This document shows positions 55,374 to 64,000 of a stretch of DNA of 64,000 nucleotides, piece by piece. Where the stretch lies: assembly GCF_030527965.1 (NCBI RefSeq), contig NZ_JAUMZU010000008.1, positions 1 through 64,000 on the forward strand, in the 5' to 3' direction. The notes below the pieces were generated by a model. The model searched no databases, had not been told where the DNA came from, and saw only the letters and a program-made list of their open reading frames with translations. Source of the DNA: Neisseria sp. Its GTDB lineage: Bacteria > Pseudomonadota > Gammaproteobacteria > Burkholderiales > Neisseriaceae. Within the stretch, counting starts at the first letter, position 1. Each line of letters starts with the position of its first letter. Position numbers and translations under genes: made by a program.

Positions 55374-57425
55374 ATGGCCTATCAAGTTCTCGCCAGAAAA
55401 TGGCGCCCGAAAACCTTCGCCGATTTAGTCGGTCAGGAGCATGTTGTCAAAGCTCTGCAAAACGCGCTCGACAAAGGCCGTTTGCACCATGCTTATTTGC
55501 TCACCGGTACGCGCGGCGTCGGCAAAACCACCATCGCCCGCATTTTGGCCAAAAGCCTCAACTGCGAAAACTCGCATCACGGCGAACCTTGCGGCCAATG
55601 CCAAAGCTGCGTGCAAATTGATACCGGCCGTTTCGTCGATTTGCTGGAAATCGACGCCGCTTCCAACACCGGTATCGACAACATCCGCGAAGTGCTTGAA
55701 AACGCTCAATATGCGCCGACAGCGGGTAACTACAAAGTCTATATCATCGACGAAGTGCACATGCTTTCCAAATCGGCTTTCAACGCCATGCTCAAAACGC
55801 TGGAAGAGCCGCCGGAACACGTGAAATTCATTCTCGCCACCACCGACCCGCACAAAGTGCCGGTTACCGTGTTGAGCCGCTGCTTGCAATTTGTGTTGCG
55901 CAATATGACGCCGCAACAAGTTGCAGGCCATCTGGCCCATGTGCTGGACGTCGAACAAATTTCTTACGAAGCGGCTGCATTGCAGCTGTTGGGTCGCGCT
56001 GCTGCAGGGTCGATGCGCGATGCGCTCAGCCTGCTTGACCAAGCCATCGCGATGGGTTCCGGCAGCGTTACCGAAGCCGATGTAAGGCACATGATAGGCG
56101 CGGTCGATAAACGTTATCTTTACGAATTACTGCAAAGTCTGGTCAACCAAGACGGCGAAGCGCTGTTGAAAAAAGCGCAGGAAATGGCGGAACGGGCTAT
56201 CGGATTTGACAGCGCGCTCAGCGAGCTTGCCGTCTTATTGCAACGCATCGCCCTTTACAAAACTGTGCCCGCCGCGTTGGCGCAAGACGACCCTGAGCGG
56301 GAAGTTCTGCATTTACTGGCGCAACATCTGGGCGACGAGCAGATCCAGCTTTACTATCAATGCACCATTCGAGGTAAACACGACCTCAGCCTTGCGCCCG
56401 ACGAATATGCCGGCTTTGTGATGACTTTGCTGCGCATGCTGGCGTTTGCTCCGCTGGCCGCCGCCGAGCACCCTGCAAATGCCCGCATCAGCGGCACCGA
56501 ATTGCAAAGCTTGTCTGAAAAGGAACCCGCAGCAAAAAAGCCGATACGCCTGCCTGAGGTGTCCGATGCACCGCCTCAGCCGGCGATAATGCGGGCCGCC
56601 GAACCTGTTGCGGTTAGCGAACCTGTTGCAGAAACCGCACCTTTGGCAGCCGAGCCGCAAGTGGTGCAGAGTGATGCCGCCGTTGCGCCTGCCGATGAAG
56701 CACCGGCCGAAAAAGTGCCCGCTGAGGCCGAGCTGGTTTCCATTTCAGAGGATGCCGTTGAAACAGTGCAGCAGGGTCAGGCAACAGATGCACCGCCGTG
56801 GGAAGAGACTTCTGCCGGATATACGCCTCCCGACATTGAAGAAAATGACCCTTTCGAGCCGCCGCCCGACTATCCGTTTTTTGCCGATGAAGCATACGAT
56901 ATGCCTGTTGTTTCAGATGCGGTTGCCGAAGAAGAGGGCGATGACGAAAGCGGAAGCGATGGCGTGGAAGAAAGCAAAGAAGAAATCTTTGTTCCCATGC
57001 CGGAATTTAGCGCGGAAAACTGGGCGAAGATTGTTCGCCGTCTCGCCCGAAAACTGGGTGCCGCGCAAATGCTAACTCAGCACGCCGCTTGGGTCGGTTT
57101 TAATCCCGATGCCTGTTTGTTGACGCTTTCGCTCACGGCAGATGCCGCCCGCGAGGCCAAACGCAAAGCCTTTTTCGATAAAATTCGTAATGCGCTGGCC
57201 GAAGCGTATGAGATGCCTGATTTGCAATTGGAAACCTGCCCGTGGCAGGAAAACAGCGGTTGGGAAACGCCCGCCATGCGTCGGGCAAGATTGCAGCAAG
57301 AAGGCCGCCAGCGGGCGCAAGAATTGCTGGAAGCTGATCCGGTGTGTCGCCGGTTGATGGATTTACTCGATTGCCATGAATGGAAACCCGAAACCATCGA
57401 GCTGGCAGAGAATATCGAAGAATAA
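55374..57425 (+). CDS. dnaX: DNA polymerase III subunits gamma/tau
   Basis: A 683-residue clamp-loader subunit. AAA+ domain with Walker A TGTRGVGKTTIARI, zinc motif CENSHHGEPCGQCQSC, Walker B/DEVH in YIIDEVHMLSKSAFN, and sensor LSRCLQF. A long Pro/Ala/Glu-rich linker (about residues 385-545) precedes the tau C-terminal domain (WAKIVRRLARKLGAAQMLTQHAAWVGF) that contacts polymerase and helicase. No clear slippery heptamer at the gamma end was seen. Followed by ybaB. Confidence 0.96.
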   Translation: MAYQVLARKWRPKTFADLVGQEHVVKALQNALDKGRLHHAYLLTGTRGVGKTTIARILAKSLNCENSHHGEPCGQCQSCVQIDTGRFVDLLEIDAASNTGIDNIREVLENAQYAPTAGNYKVYIIDEVHMLSKSAFNAMLKTLEEPPEHVKFILATTDPHKVPVTVLSRCLQFVLRNMTPQQVAGHLAHVLDVEQISYEAAALQLLGRAAAGSMRDALSLLDQAIAMGSGSVTEADVRHMIGAVDKRYLYELLQSLVNQDGEALLKKAQEMAERAIGFDSALSELAVLLQRIALYKTVPAALAQDDPEREVLHLLAQHLGDEQIQLYYQCTIRGKHDLSLAPDEYAGFVMTLLRMLAFAPLAAAEHPANARISGTELQSLSEKEPAAKKPIRLPEVSDAPPQPAIMRAAEPVAVSEPVAETAPLAAEPQVVQSDAAVAPADEAPAEKVPAEAELVSISEDAVETVQQGQATDAPPWEETSAGYTPPDIEENDPFEPPPDYPFFADEAYDMPVVSDAVAEEEGDDESGSDGVEESKEEIFVPMPEFSAENWAKIVRRLARKLGAAQMLTQHAAWVGFNPDACLLTLSLTADAAREAKRKAFFDKIRNALAEAYEMPDLQLETCPWQENSGWETPAMRRARLQQEGRQRAQELLEADPVCRRLMDLLDCHEWKPETIELAENIEE

Positions 57426-57491
57426 ATGCCTGTCTGAAAACAGTGCGCTTTTACCAACCCACATGATTTTATCCAATAGGAGTAACCCGAA

Positions 57492-57827
57492 ATGTTCGGA
57501 AAAGCAGGTCTGGGCGGCCTAATGCAGCAAGCCCAAAAAATGCAGGAAAATATGAAGAAAGCCCAAGAAAAGCTGGCCGTTACCGAAGTGAGCGGCGAGG
57601 CGGGCAACGGCTTGGTCAAAGTCGTGATGACATGCAACCATGTGGTTAAGAGCATAGACATCAGCCCCGATTTGATTACTGAAGCGGCCGATGATAAAGA
57701 AATGCTGGAAGATTTGGTGTTGGCCGCCGTCAATGCCGCCTGCGAACAAGCCGAAGCGCAAACCAACCAAACCATGGGTGCTTTCACGCAAGGGCTTCCT
57801 CCAGGCTTTGGCAATTTCTTCAAATAA
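57492..57827 (+). CDS. Nucleoid-associated protein, YbaB/EbfC family
   Basis: A 111-residue DNA-binding protein: [56 protein letters not shown], then [23 protein letters not shown]. It forms dimers with a tweezers shape. The dnaX-ybaB order is widely conserved. AGGAGTAACCC precedes the ATG. Confidence 0.95.
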   Translation: MFGKAGLGGLMQQAQKMQENMKKAQEKLAVTEVSGEAGNGLVKVVMTCNHVVKSIDISPDLITEAADDKEMLEDLVLAAVNAACEQAEAQTNQTMGAFTQGLPPGFGNFFK

Positions 57828-57835
57828 GCATCACA

Positions 57836-57879
57836 CACAATGCCTGTCTGAAAAATAGGTTTCAGACAGGCATTTTTGA
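57836..57879 (+). terminator. DUS terminator after ybaB
   Basis: CAATGCCTGTCTGAAAA...TTTCAGACAGGCATTTTTG, followed by a T-run on the plus strand. Confidence 0.8.
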
Positions 57880-58094
57880 TTCTGAAAATCTTCCACTATG
57901 GCAGGCTAAACAAGGTTTAATCCATTGTCGTATCGCAGCAAGCAAAGCAAGCGCAGTTAACATGAAGCGGGAATATCCACGGCAGCCAATCAGTTTTTTC
58001 AGACAGGCTTCAGCCCAAACGCTTGATTTTTCACCTTCACACCCTTATAAAACAACTATAAAACCCTATTAACCAGAAAAGACATTGCCCCTGT

Positions 58095-59078
58095 ATGAGC
58101 CATACCGTACATCTCCGATTCGAAAGCATCGACAACACGGTGCTGCAACGCCTGACCGGCGCCTTAGATGCCAATCTTCACACCCTTGCCAAAGCACTGG
58201 ATATTCAAGTTAGCCGCCGTTTTTCCGATTTTACCTTTATCGGCGACATGGCTCATACAGGCCGGCGCGCCTTACTCGCCTTGGCCGAAATTGCAGAAAA
58301 CCGCGATTTGGAAGACAGCGACATCCAGCTTGCCTCCGTCGAAGCCAAAACCGCTGATGCCGAGCATATCGAGCAAAAGCAAGACAAACAATATTATTTG
58401 CAAACCAAACGGGGCAGCATCGGCGGTCGTACTCCGCGCCAAAACGGCTACATCCGCGCATTATTAAATCACGATATCGTATTCGGCCTCGGCCCTGCCG
58501 GAACCGGCAAAACCTATCTGGCCGTAGCCGCTGCCGCCGATGCCATGGAAAAACGCCAAATCGAGCGCATCGTGCTGGTGCGCCCCGCTGTGGAAGCAGG
58601 CGAGAAACTCGGTTTTTTGCCGGGCGATTTAGCGCAAAAAGTCGATCCTTATCTGCGCCCGCTATATGATGCCTTATACGATCTGATCGGTTTCGACCGC
58701 GTTACCAAGCTGCTGGAAAAAGGCTTGATTGAAATCGCCCCGCTTGCCTATATGCGCGGCCGTACGCTAAACGGCGCCTATGTGATTCTCGATGAAGCCC
58801 AAAATACCACGCCGGAGCAGATGAAAATGTTCCTTACCCGTATCGGATTCGGTGCCAAGGCCGTAATTACCGGCGATTTAAGCCAGATAGACTTGCCGAA
58901 AAGCATCAAATCGGGCTTGAAAGATGCCAAAGAAAAACTACGCGATATCGAAGGCATTTATTTCCATACCTTTACCAGCGAAGACGTAGTGCGCCATCCC
59001 TTGGTGCAGAAAATCGTCGAAGCCTACGATGCGGCCGATACCAGCGAAAAACATCGCGATACAGAGCCAAACCATTGA
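58095..59078 (+). CDS. PhoH family protein (YbeZ-like ATPase)
   Basis: A 327-residue ATPase. Residues 1-110 form the YbeZ N-terminal part; then [45 protein letters not shown] with Walker [36 protein letters not shown], and Walker [40 protein letters not shown]. YbeZ works with the endoribonuclease YbeY in rRNA processing elsewhere; ybeY is not the next gene here. Confidence 0.93.
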   Translation: MSHTVHLRFESIDNTVLQRLTGALDANLHTLAKALDIQVSRRFSDFTFIGDMAHTGRRALLALAEIAENRDLEDSDIQLASVEAKTADAEHIEQKQDKQYYLQTKRGSIGGRTPRQNGYIRALLNHDIVFGLGPAGTGKTYLAVAAAADAMEKRQIERIVLVRPAVEAGEKLGFLPGDLAQKVDPYLRPLYDALYDLIGFDRVTKLLEKGLIEIAPLAYMRGRTLNGAYVILDEAQNTTPEQMKMFLTRIGFGAKAVITGDLSQIDLPKSIKSGLKDAKEKLRDIEGIYFHTFTSEDVVRHPLVQKIVEAYDAADTSEKHRDTEPNH

Positions 59079-59106
59079 GCAACACAACCTAAATGAGAAA
59101 CTAACG

Positions 59107-59706
59107 ATGCAAAACCTGCACTATCCGCTGCATTTTCTGTTCAAAATTTTTACCCCTTCCAATGATTTCATCGTATCCGATGCCGACGGGCGCGAAATTG
59201 CCTATACACGGCAAAAAATCTTCCGCATCAAAGAGGCGGTAGACGTTTATGAAAACAGCCGTCGTGAAAAAATCCGCTACACCTTCAAAGCAGACCGCAT
59301 TATCGATTTCAACGCCGAATACACGCTGCGCGACGAGCAAAATGGCCACATCATCGGTAAACTCAAGCGCGAAGGCCTTCGCTCGTTTTGGCGTACCAGT
59401 TACATTTTGAAAAATGCGGAAGGAGAGGCAGTGTTGACAATCAGAGAAAAAAATCCGTGGATTGCCTTTCTCGATGCGATTATCGCCGACGTGCCGGTTA
59501 TCAATCTTTTTAGCGGCTTGTTTCTCAATCCTTCCTATGGCGTGGCCGATAGGCAAGGGCGCGAAATTTTTTGTTTGAAAAAAACACCGTCATGGATGGA
59601 GCGTAAATTCCAGTTGGAGAAGCATGCAGAAACTACGCCTGAAGAAGAAACACTGGTGGTGCTGGGATTGATGATGCTGATGCTGCAAGCACGTAAAAAC
59701 GGATGA
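59107..59706 (+). CDS. LURP-one/tubby-like (scramblase-fold) protein
   Basis: A 199-residue protein with the tubby C-terminal-like fold pattern: LHFLFKIFTPSNDFIVSDADGREIAYTRQKIFRIKEAVDVYE, ADRIIDFNAEYTL, IIGKLKREGLRSFWRTSYIL, IREKNPWIAFLDAIIADVPVINLFSGLFLNPSYGV. Plant LURP1-related and phospholipid scramblase proteins share this fold; the bacterial role is unknown. The start at 59107 lies 28 nt after the phoH stop, and the open frame reaching back into phoH is not used. Confidence 0.7.
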   Translation: MQNLHYPLHFLFKIFTPSNDFIVSDADGREIAYTRQKIFRIKEAVDVYENSRREKIRYTFKADRIIDFNAEYTLRDEQNGHIIGKLKREGLRSFWRTSYILKNAEGEAVLTIREKNPWIAFLDAIIADVPVINLFSGLFLNPSYGVADRQGREIFCLKKTPSWMERKFQLEKHAETTPEEETLVVLGLMMLMLQARKNG

Positions 59707-60025
59707 TAGGGCATCAGAACGCTAGTGGATATGTGCGTCATAAATAAGAATTTAAGGCCGCTTAAAATAAGCGGTCTTTTTTGTTGTAGTTTGAACAGCA
59801 AGTGATGATTCAGTTTATCACTCTATGAAGGCATTAGAGCAAGTCGTAGTCAGTGATAAAGTGGTTTATCCAGCAAGATTTATGATGAGTGTTTTTGAAA
59901 TTGATTTCTAACTATATAAATGTAAAGATTGATTTATTGGATGAGCAATTCGTCTAAATCGCTTAAAATTCCCAGCATAGTCAAATTTACCCATCTTGGG
60001 TGTATTTCAGCATAAAGAACATAAA
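59707..60025. other. Intergenic region before ltgA
   Basis: Contains the terminator at 59754-59782 and then about 240 nt of AT-rich sequence with the ltgA promoter. No gene is visible. Confidence 0.5.
59754..59782 (+). terminator. Intrinsic terminator
   Basis: AGGCCGCTTA and TAAGCGGTCT form a 10-bp stem (one G-U pair) with a 3-nt loop, followed by TTTTTT. Confidence 0.9.
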
Positions 60026-61885
60026 ATGATCCGAAACCGTACTTTAAAACTCACCCTTTCCGCCCTTACTATTGCTGTGCTGGCGGCTTGCTCGTCTTCG
60101 GAGCAGCCAGTGGAGCCGATTAACCGAGCCGCAGATGTTTCCGGCGGCGTGCATTTGCCCGTGGTTCGTGCGATTGAGTCGCCCTCTAAAACCTTGTCTG
60201 ATTACCGTATGTATCAAAGTGTTTTGGATGCGATTAAGCAAGATGACGATATTTTGCCCGCGCAGTTCGTTGCGCAGGCGGGCGACAGTGCAATGGTGGA
60301 AACGGTGCGTAACGAGTGGCTGAAAAGTTTGGCTCGGCGCGGGCAGTGGGCGCAATTTGACATGCAATATGCTAAATTGGATGCGGCAGGGCGCGCTCAA
60401 GAAGTAACCTGCTATGCGGAATACAGGGCACTGAGCCAAGGAAAATCGAGCAGTTTGTCTGCCAAGCTGGTTAAAGAGCTGGGTAAACAGCCTAAGGGTT
60501 GCACTCTGTTGCTGGAAGAAGCGGCCAGATATGGGAAGCTGGATAATCAAAGTGCATGGCGTCGGGTACGCGGTTTAATCAGCAACAATCAGGTAACAGA
60601 CGCCCGCAATCTCGCCATCGCGCTTGGAAGCCCGTTGGATAGTGGTGCAGGGCAGGGTGCGCAGGAAAAATTGTTGATCGACGTGATTGGCCCTGCCGCG
60701 CAGAAAAGCGGTGATGCGGCAGGCAGATTGACTGCTTTGGAAAATGTGTTGACTCGCGAACAGAGTGCTTTTGCGTGGGGCGTATTGGGTTATGCCGAAG
60801 CGAAAAAGCAGAATTTTTCAACGGCGTTAAGCTATTACGGCCGTGCGGATAGAAAACAGCTTTCCGACGAACAGCTTGAATGGTATGCCCGTTCGGCTTT
60901 GCGTTTTTCCCGTTGGAATGATTTGGCGGGCATTATCGAAAGCATGCCTGAGCAGCTGAAGAAAAAGCCTGATTGGCAATATTGGCTGGCGCGTAGCTAT
61001 GCTGCACAAGGTAACGATGCGCGTGCGAAAGCCTTATACGAGGCAGCTGCACAGTCGGGTCGTAATTTCTATGCGGCTTTATCGTTGGAAGAATTGGGGC
61101 AACGGGTAAGTGTGAAAAACAATGTTGCGGATGCATCTAAAAGAGACGTTGATAAATTGGCGTCAGACGGTGCGGTTGATCGTGCGCTCAATTTATTCCA
61201 GGCCAGCCAGGCTTCCGGCGATTGGAAGATGCGTCGGCAAGCGCAGGCAGAATGGCGCTATGCAACTCGGGGTTTAAACGAAGAAACTCTGTTGGCGGCG
61301 GCTCAGCTGGCGTTTGACAAAGGCTTTTATGAAATGGCGGTTAATACGGCCGACGGCACTTCAAATAAATTGAATTATAAACTGCGCTATATTTCGCCGT
61401 TTAAAGATATTACCGTGCGTTATGCCGAGCAGGCCGGTATTGATCCGGCTTGGGTTTACGGCTTGATTCGTCAGGAAAGCCGCTTCATGATGGGCGCGCA
61501 ATCCAGCGTTGGAGCACAGGGTTTGATGCAAGTAATGCCTGCCACGGCTCGCGAAATCGCCAATAAAATCGGTATGGACGACAGCGAATTGTATACGATG
61601 GACGGCAATATCCGCATGGGTACTTGGTATATGGCCGATGCCAAGCGCCGTTTGCAGGATAACGAAGTGATGGCAACAGCAGGATACAATGCCGGCCCGG
61701 GGCGTGCGCGCGGTTGGCAGGCTGCAACGCCGTTGGAAGGTGCGATTTATGCCGAAACGATTCCGTTTAATGAAACGCGCGATTATGTGAAAAAGGTTAT
61801 GACCAACGCAACTTATTACGCCACTTTATTCAATGAGCCGAAAACCTCTCTGAAACAGCGTATGGGTACTGTGCCGGGGCGTTGA
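60026..61885 (+). CDS. ltgA: Soluble-lytic-transglycosylase-type lipoprotein (LtgA/Slt70)
   Basis: A 619-residue outer-membrane lipoprotein with lipobox VLAAC (Cys about residue 22). A long superhelical domain of alpha-helical repeats (about residues 60-450) precedes the catalytic SLT domain: GLIRQESRFMMGAQSSVGAQGLMQVMPATAREIA with catalytic Glu, MDGNIRMGTWYMAD, and TAGYNAGPGRARGW. It cleaves peptidoglycan and makes anhydro-muropeptides. In gonococci LtgA helps release cytotoxic monomers. The start at 60026 places the signal peptide correctly. Confidence 0.92.
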   Translation: MIRNRTLKLTLSALTIAVLAACSSSEQPVEPINRAADVSGGVHLPVVRAIESPSKTLSDYRMYQSVLDAIKQDDDILPAQFVAQAGDSAMVETVRNEWLKSLARRGQWAQFDMQYAKLDAAGRAQEVTCYAEYRALSQGKSSSLSAKLVKELGKQPKGCTLLLEEAARYGKLDNQSAWRRVRGLISNNQVTDARNLAIALGSPLDSGAGQGAQEKLLIDVIGPAAQKSGDAAGRLTALENVLTREQSAFAWGVLGYAEAKKQNFSTALSYYGRADRKQLSDEQLEWYARSALRFSRWNDLAGIIESMPEQLKKKPDWQYWLARSYAAQGNDARAKALYEAAAQSGRNFYAALSLEELGQRVSVKNNVADASKRDVDKLASDGAVDRALNLFQASQASGDWKMRRQAQAEWRYATRGLNEETLLAAAQLAFDKGFYEMAVNTADGTSNKLNYKLRYISPFKDITVRYAEQAGIDPAWVYGLIRQESRFMMGAQSSVGAQGLMQVMPATAREIANKIGMDDSELYTMDGNIRMGTWYMADAKRRLQDNEVMATAGYNAGPGRARGWQAATPLEGAIYAETIPFNETRDYVKKVMTNATYYATLFNEPKTSLKQRMGTVPGR

Positions 61886-61927
61886 TGGTTTTCAGACAGG
61901 CATTGCTATTAAAAAAGACGGTAGTTT

Positions 61928-61955
61928 TTGCTTCGTAAGAAGATTGTGTTAGAAT
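61928..61955 (+). promoter_or_regulatory. Promoter of the tRNA gene
   Basis: TTGCTT, 16 nt, TAGAAT, ending 17 nt before the first tRNA base. A GC-rich start region (GCGGCC) follows the -10. Confidence 0.6.
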
Positions 61956-61971
61956 AGCGGCCTTTCTAGCC

Positions 61972-63098
<1,127 letters not shown>

Positions 63099-63311
63099 TT
63101 TTGTTCACTCCTGTGTTCGAGTGATGCCTGCACAGCATCATTTTCAAGATGGTTCAAAAATACGTCAAGGGCAGATTGGGTAATGCAATATTTCCGTCCC
63201 GGCTTAGATGCAACCAATAACCCTTGCCGAATATATTGCCGGATGGTTTCAGGGTGGCATTGGCAATGTTTGTCAACGGCATTCACGTCATAGGTTTTCA
63301 TCAGGTTTTCC

Positions 63312-63566
63312 TTATGATACGTTTTCATAAACAGGGAATGGTGCCGTTTCCATATCAAGCGCCAGTCGCTGAACTGCCTGATAGCGCTTAATTTTCGGTG
63401 ACAATACCAGATAGGCCGTTTCGGATACATAAAAAAGCAGAAAATAATCATTGCCTGCTTCGGTATGTATCGGCTTTAACCGGTAATGCGGATACCGTTC
63501 ATCGGGTGGCATAAAGGTCAGTCCAACCTTTATCGTACTAAACGGATTACGCGCTTCAATCAACAT
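63312..63566 (-). CDS. Small hypothetical protein of the integrative element
   Basis: An 84-residue protein, MLIEARNPFSTIKVGLTFMPPDERYPHYRLKP..., with no recognised family. It has an excellent ribosome site (AAGGAG, 8 nt upstream) and lies 10 nt upstream of the helix-turn-helix gene, so it belongs to the same unit. Its start overlaps the end of a 40-codon ORF. No signal or membrane segment. Confidence 0.65.
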   Translation of the reverse strand: MLIEARNPFSTIKVGLTFMPPDERYPHYRLKPIHTEAGNDYFLLFYVSETAYLVLSPKIKRYQAVQRLALDMETAPFPVYENVS

Positions 63567-63678
63567 GACTTATCTCCTTCCCACCATAATAAAAACCAAC
63601 CTGACAGGCTGCATGATAAAAAGCCGTACTTTTATCAGGATTTTTTAATACAGTCGTATAAACACACCACGATGACAT
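63556..63678 (-). CDS. Possible 40-residue protein coupled to the next gene
   Basis: Reads MSSWCVYTTVLKNPDKSTAFYH and ends KEISHVD. The TGA overlaps the ATG of the 84-residue gene by 11 nt, the type of overlap seen in coupled phage genes. No family. The ribosome site is weak, so support rests on the overlap. Confidence 0.4.
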   Translation of the reverse strand: MSSWCVYTTVLKNPDKSTAFYHAACQVGFYYGGKEISHVD

Positions 63679-63724
63679 TGAGTAGAGGACTTACCAACCC
63701 CGCCCTTACCCTGAGAATAATCAT
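63635..63724 (-). CDS. Possible 29-residue hydrophobic peptide
   Basis: MIILRVRAGLVSPLLNVIVV... ends CIKKS. AAGGAAG lies 5-6 nt before the ATG. It overlaps the 40-residue ORF in another frame, so at most one of the two may be expressed strongly. It could be a small membrane peptide. Unproven. Confidence 0.3.
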   Translation of the reverse strand: MIILRVRAGLVSPLLNVIVVCLYDCIKKS

Positions 63725-64000
63725 ATGAGCTTCCTTCATAAACATCCTTTCTTGAAAAACGCTTTTCGCATAAGAAAGCCCGATTGTTTTTCAGACAAGC
63801 TTTTATTCAAAATAAAAATAAGGGATGGCAAGTAGCTTGCACAAATTCTATTTTCTAAGCTCTATTAAATTACTGGAATTAGAAGATGGGGAGTATATTT
63901 GTCTGTTTTGTTCTTTTTTATGTCTGTTTTGTACATTTAAAATAAACAAATAAAATATAATATTCGTCTTTCATAAAAAATAAACTTGTTATTCTATTGT
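63725..64000. other. AT-rich control region of the integrative element
   Basis: Very AT-rich, with a DUS-like fragment (TTTTTCAGACAAGC) near 63788 and repeated CTGTTTTG words near 63900-63930. It probably holds the promoter for the minus-strand integrase operon and divergent element genes beyond the window. No gene is seen. Confidence 0.4.

Noticed and set aside
56160-56190. A-rich run in dnaX as a programmed frameshift site
   Set aside because: It lies in the AAA+ region, not near the gamma end, and has no heptamer-hairpin combination, so a gamma product by slippage is not supported.

Overview
The window looks like chromosome from a member of the Neisseriaceae, genus Neisseria. The evidence is a complete mtrR-mtrCDE efflux locus, neighbourhoods such as dusB-fis, grpE/dnaK and secDF-yajC, and the dense repetition of a 12-mer, TGCCTGTCTGAA. 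I recognise this 12-mer as the TG-wadDUS dialect of the neisserial DNA uptake sequence (DUS), described for the N. wadsworthii / N. shayeganii group. The species-level call is an inference. Most copies sit between genes as inverted pairs that form hairpins with flanking A/T runs, so they double as terminators.

Layout. 1-13.3 kb is housekeeping: a small basic exported protein, a candidate sRNA, an inositol-phosphatase family enzyme, rsmE, a ClbS/DfsB-like pseudogene, rmuC, dusB-fis, purH, an AT-rich Imm42-like orphan immunity gene, a DUF3579-GNAT fusion, greA, ssb and a YajR-like MFS transporter. 13.3-28 kb holds a lytic transglycosylase, a small TonB-domain protein, glcB, an RlmL-type methyltransferase, secF-secD-yajC, grpE and dnaK (each with a sigma-32-like promoter), xerC, a TerB-like protein, a thioesterase and a universal stress protein. 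28-35 kb is mtrR with divergent mtrC-mtrD-mtrE, and an AcrR-like operator in the shared promoter region.

35.0-38.8 kb is the most interesting locus. It is a bufferin-type (MNIO/DUF692) copper-peptide cluster consisting of a DoxX protein, a lipoprotein with six EANCG repeats, a periplasmic peptide with three EGxCGEGKCG doublets, the DUF692 oxidase (BufB), the DUF2063 partner (BufC), an ECF sigma factor and a 58-residue zinc-type anti-sigma that starts at GTG. The genes from bufB to the sigma factor overlap, and an ECF-like promoter lies in front of doxX. I infer an autoregulated stress operon that makes cysteine-modified metal-binding peptides. The EANCG lipoprotein is an unusual second candidate substrate.

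38.9-54 kb contains trxA, yejBEF (no yejA here), DUF2788 and CynX-like genes, metZ, the conserved folC-dedD-cvpA-purF order with a greatly expanded SPOR protein, a YgfX-like pair, and actP with its DUF485 partner. 54-61.9 kb contains a LysR regulator, dnaX-ybaB, phoH, a LURP/tubby-like protein and an LtgA-type lytic transglycosylase.

62-64 kb is the left end of an integrative element at a CAU-anticodon tRNA gene (probably tRNA-Ile2). The integrase reading frame runs through the tRNA terminator and stops inside the tRNA anticodon. A helix-turn-helix protein and several tiny ORFs follow. The element continues beyond the window.
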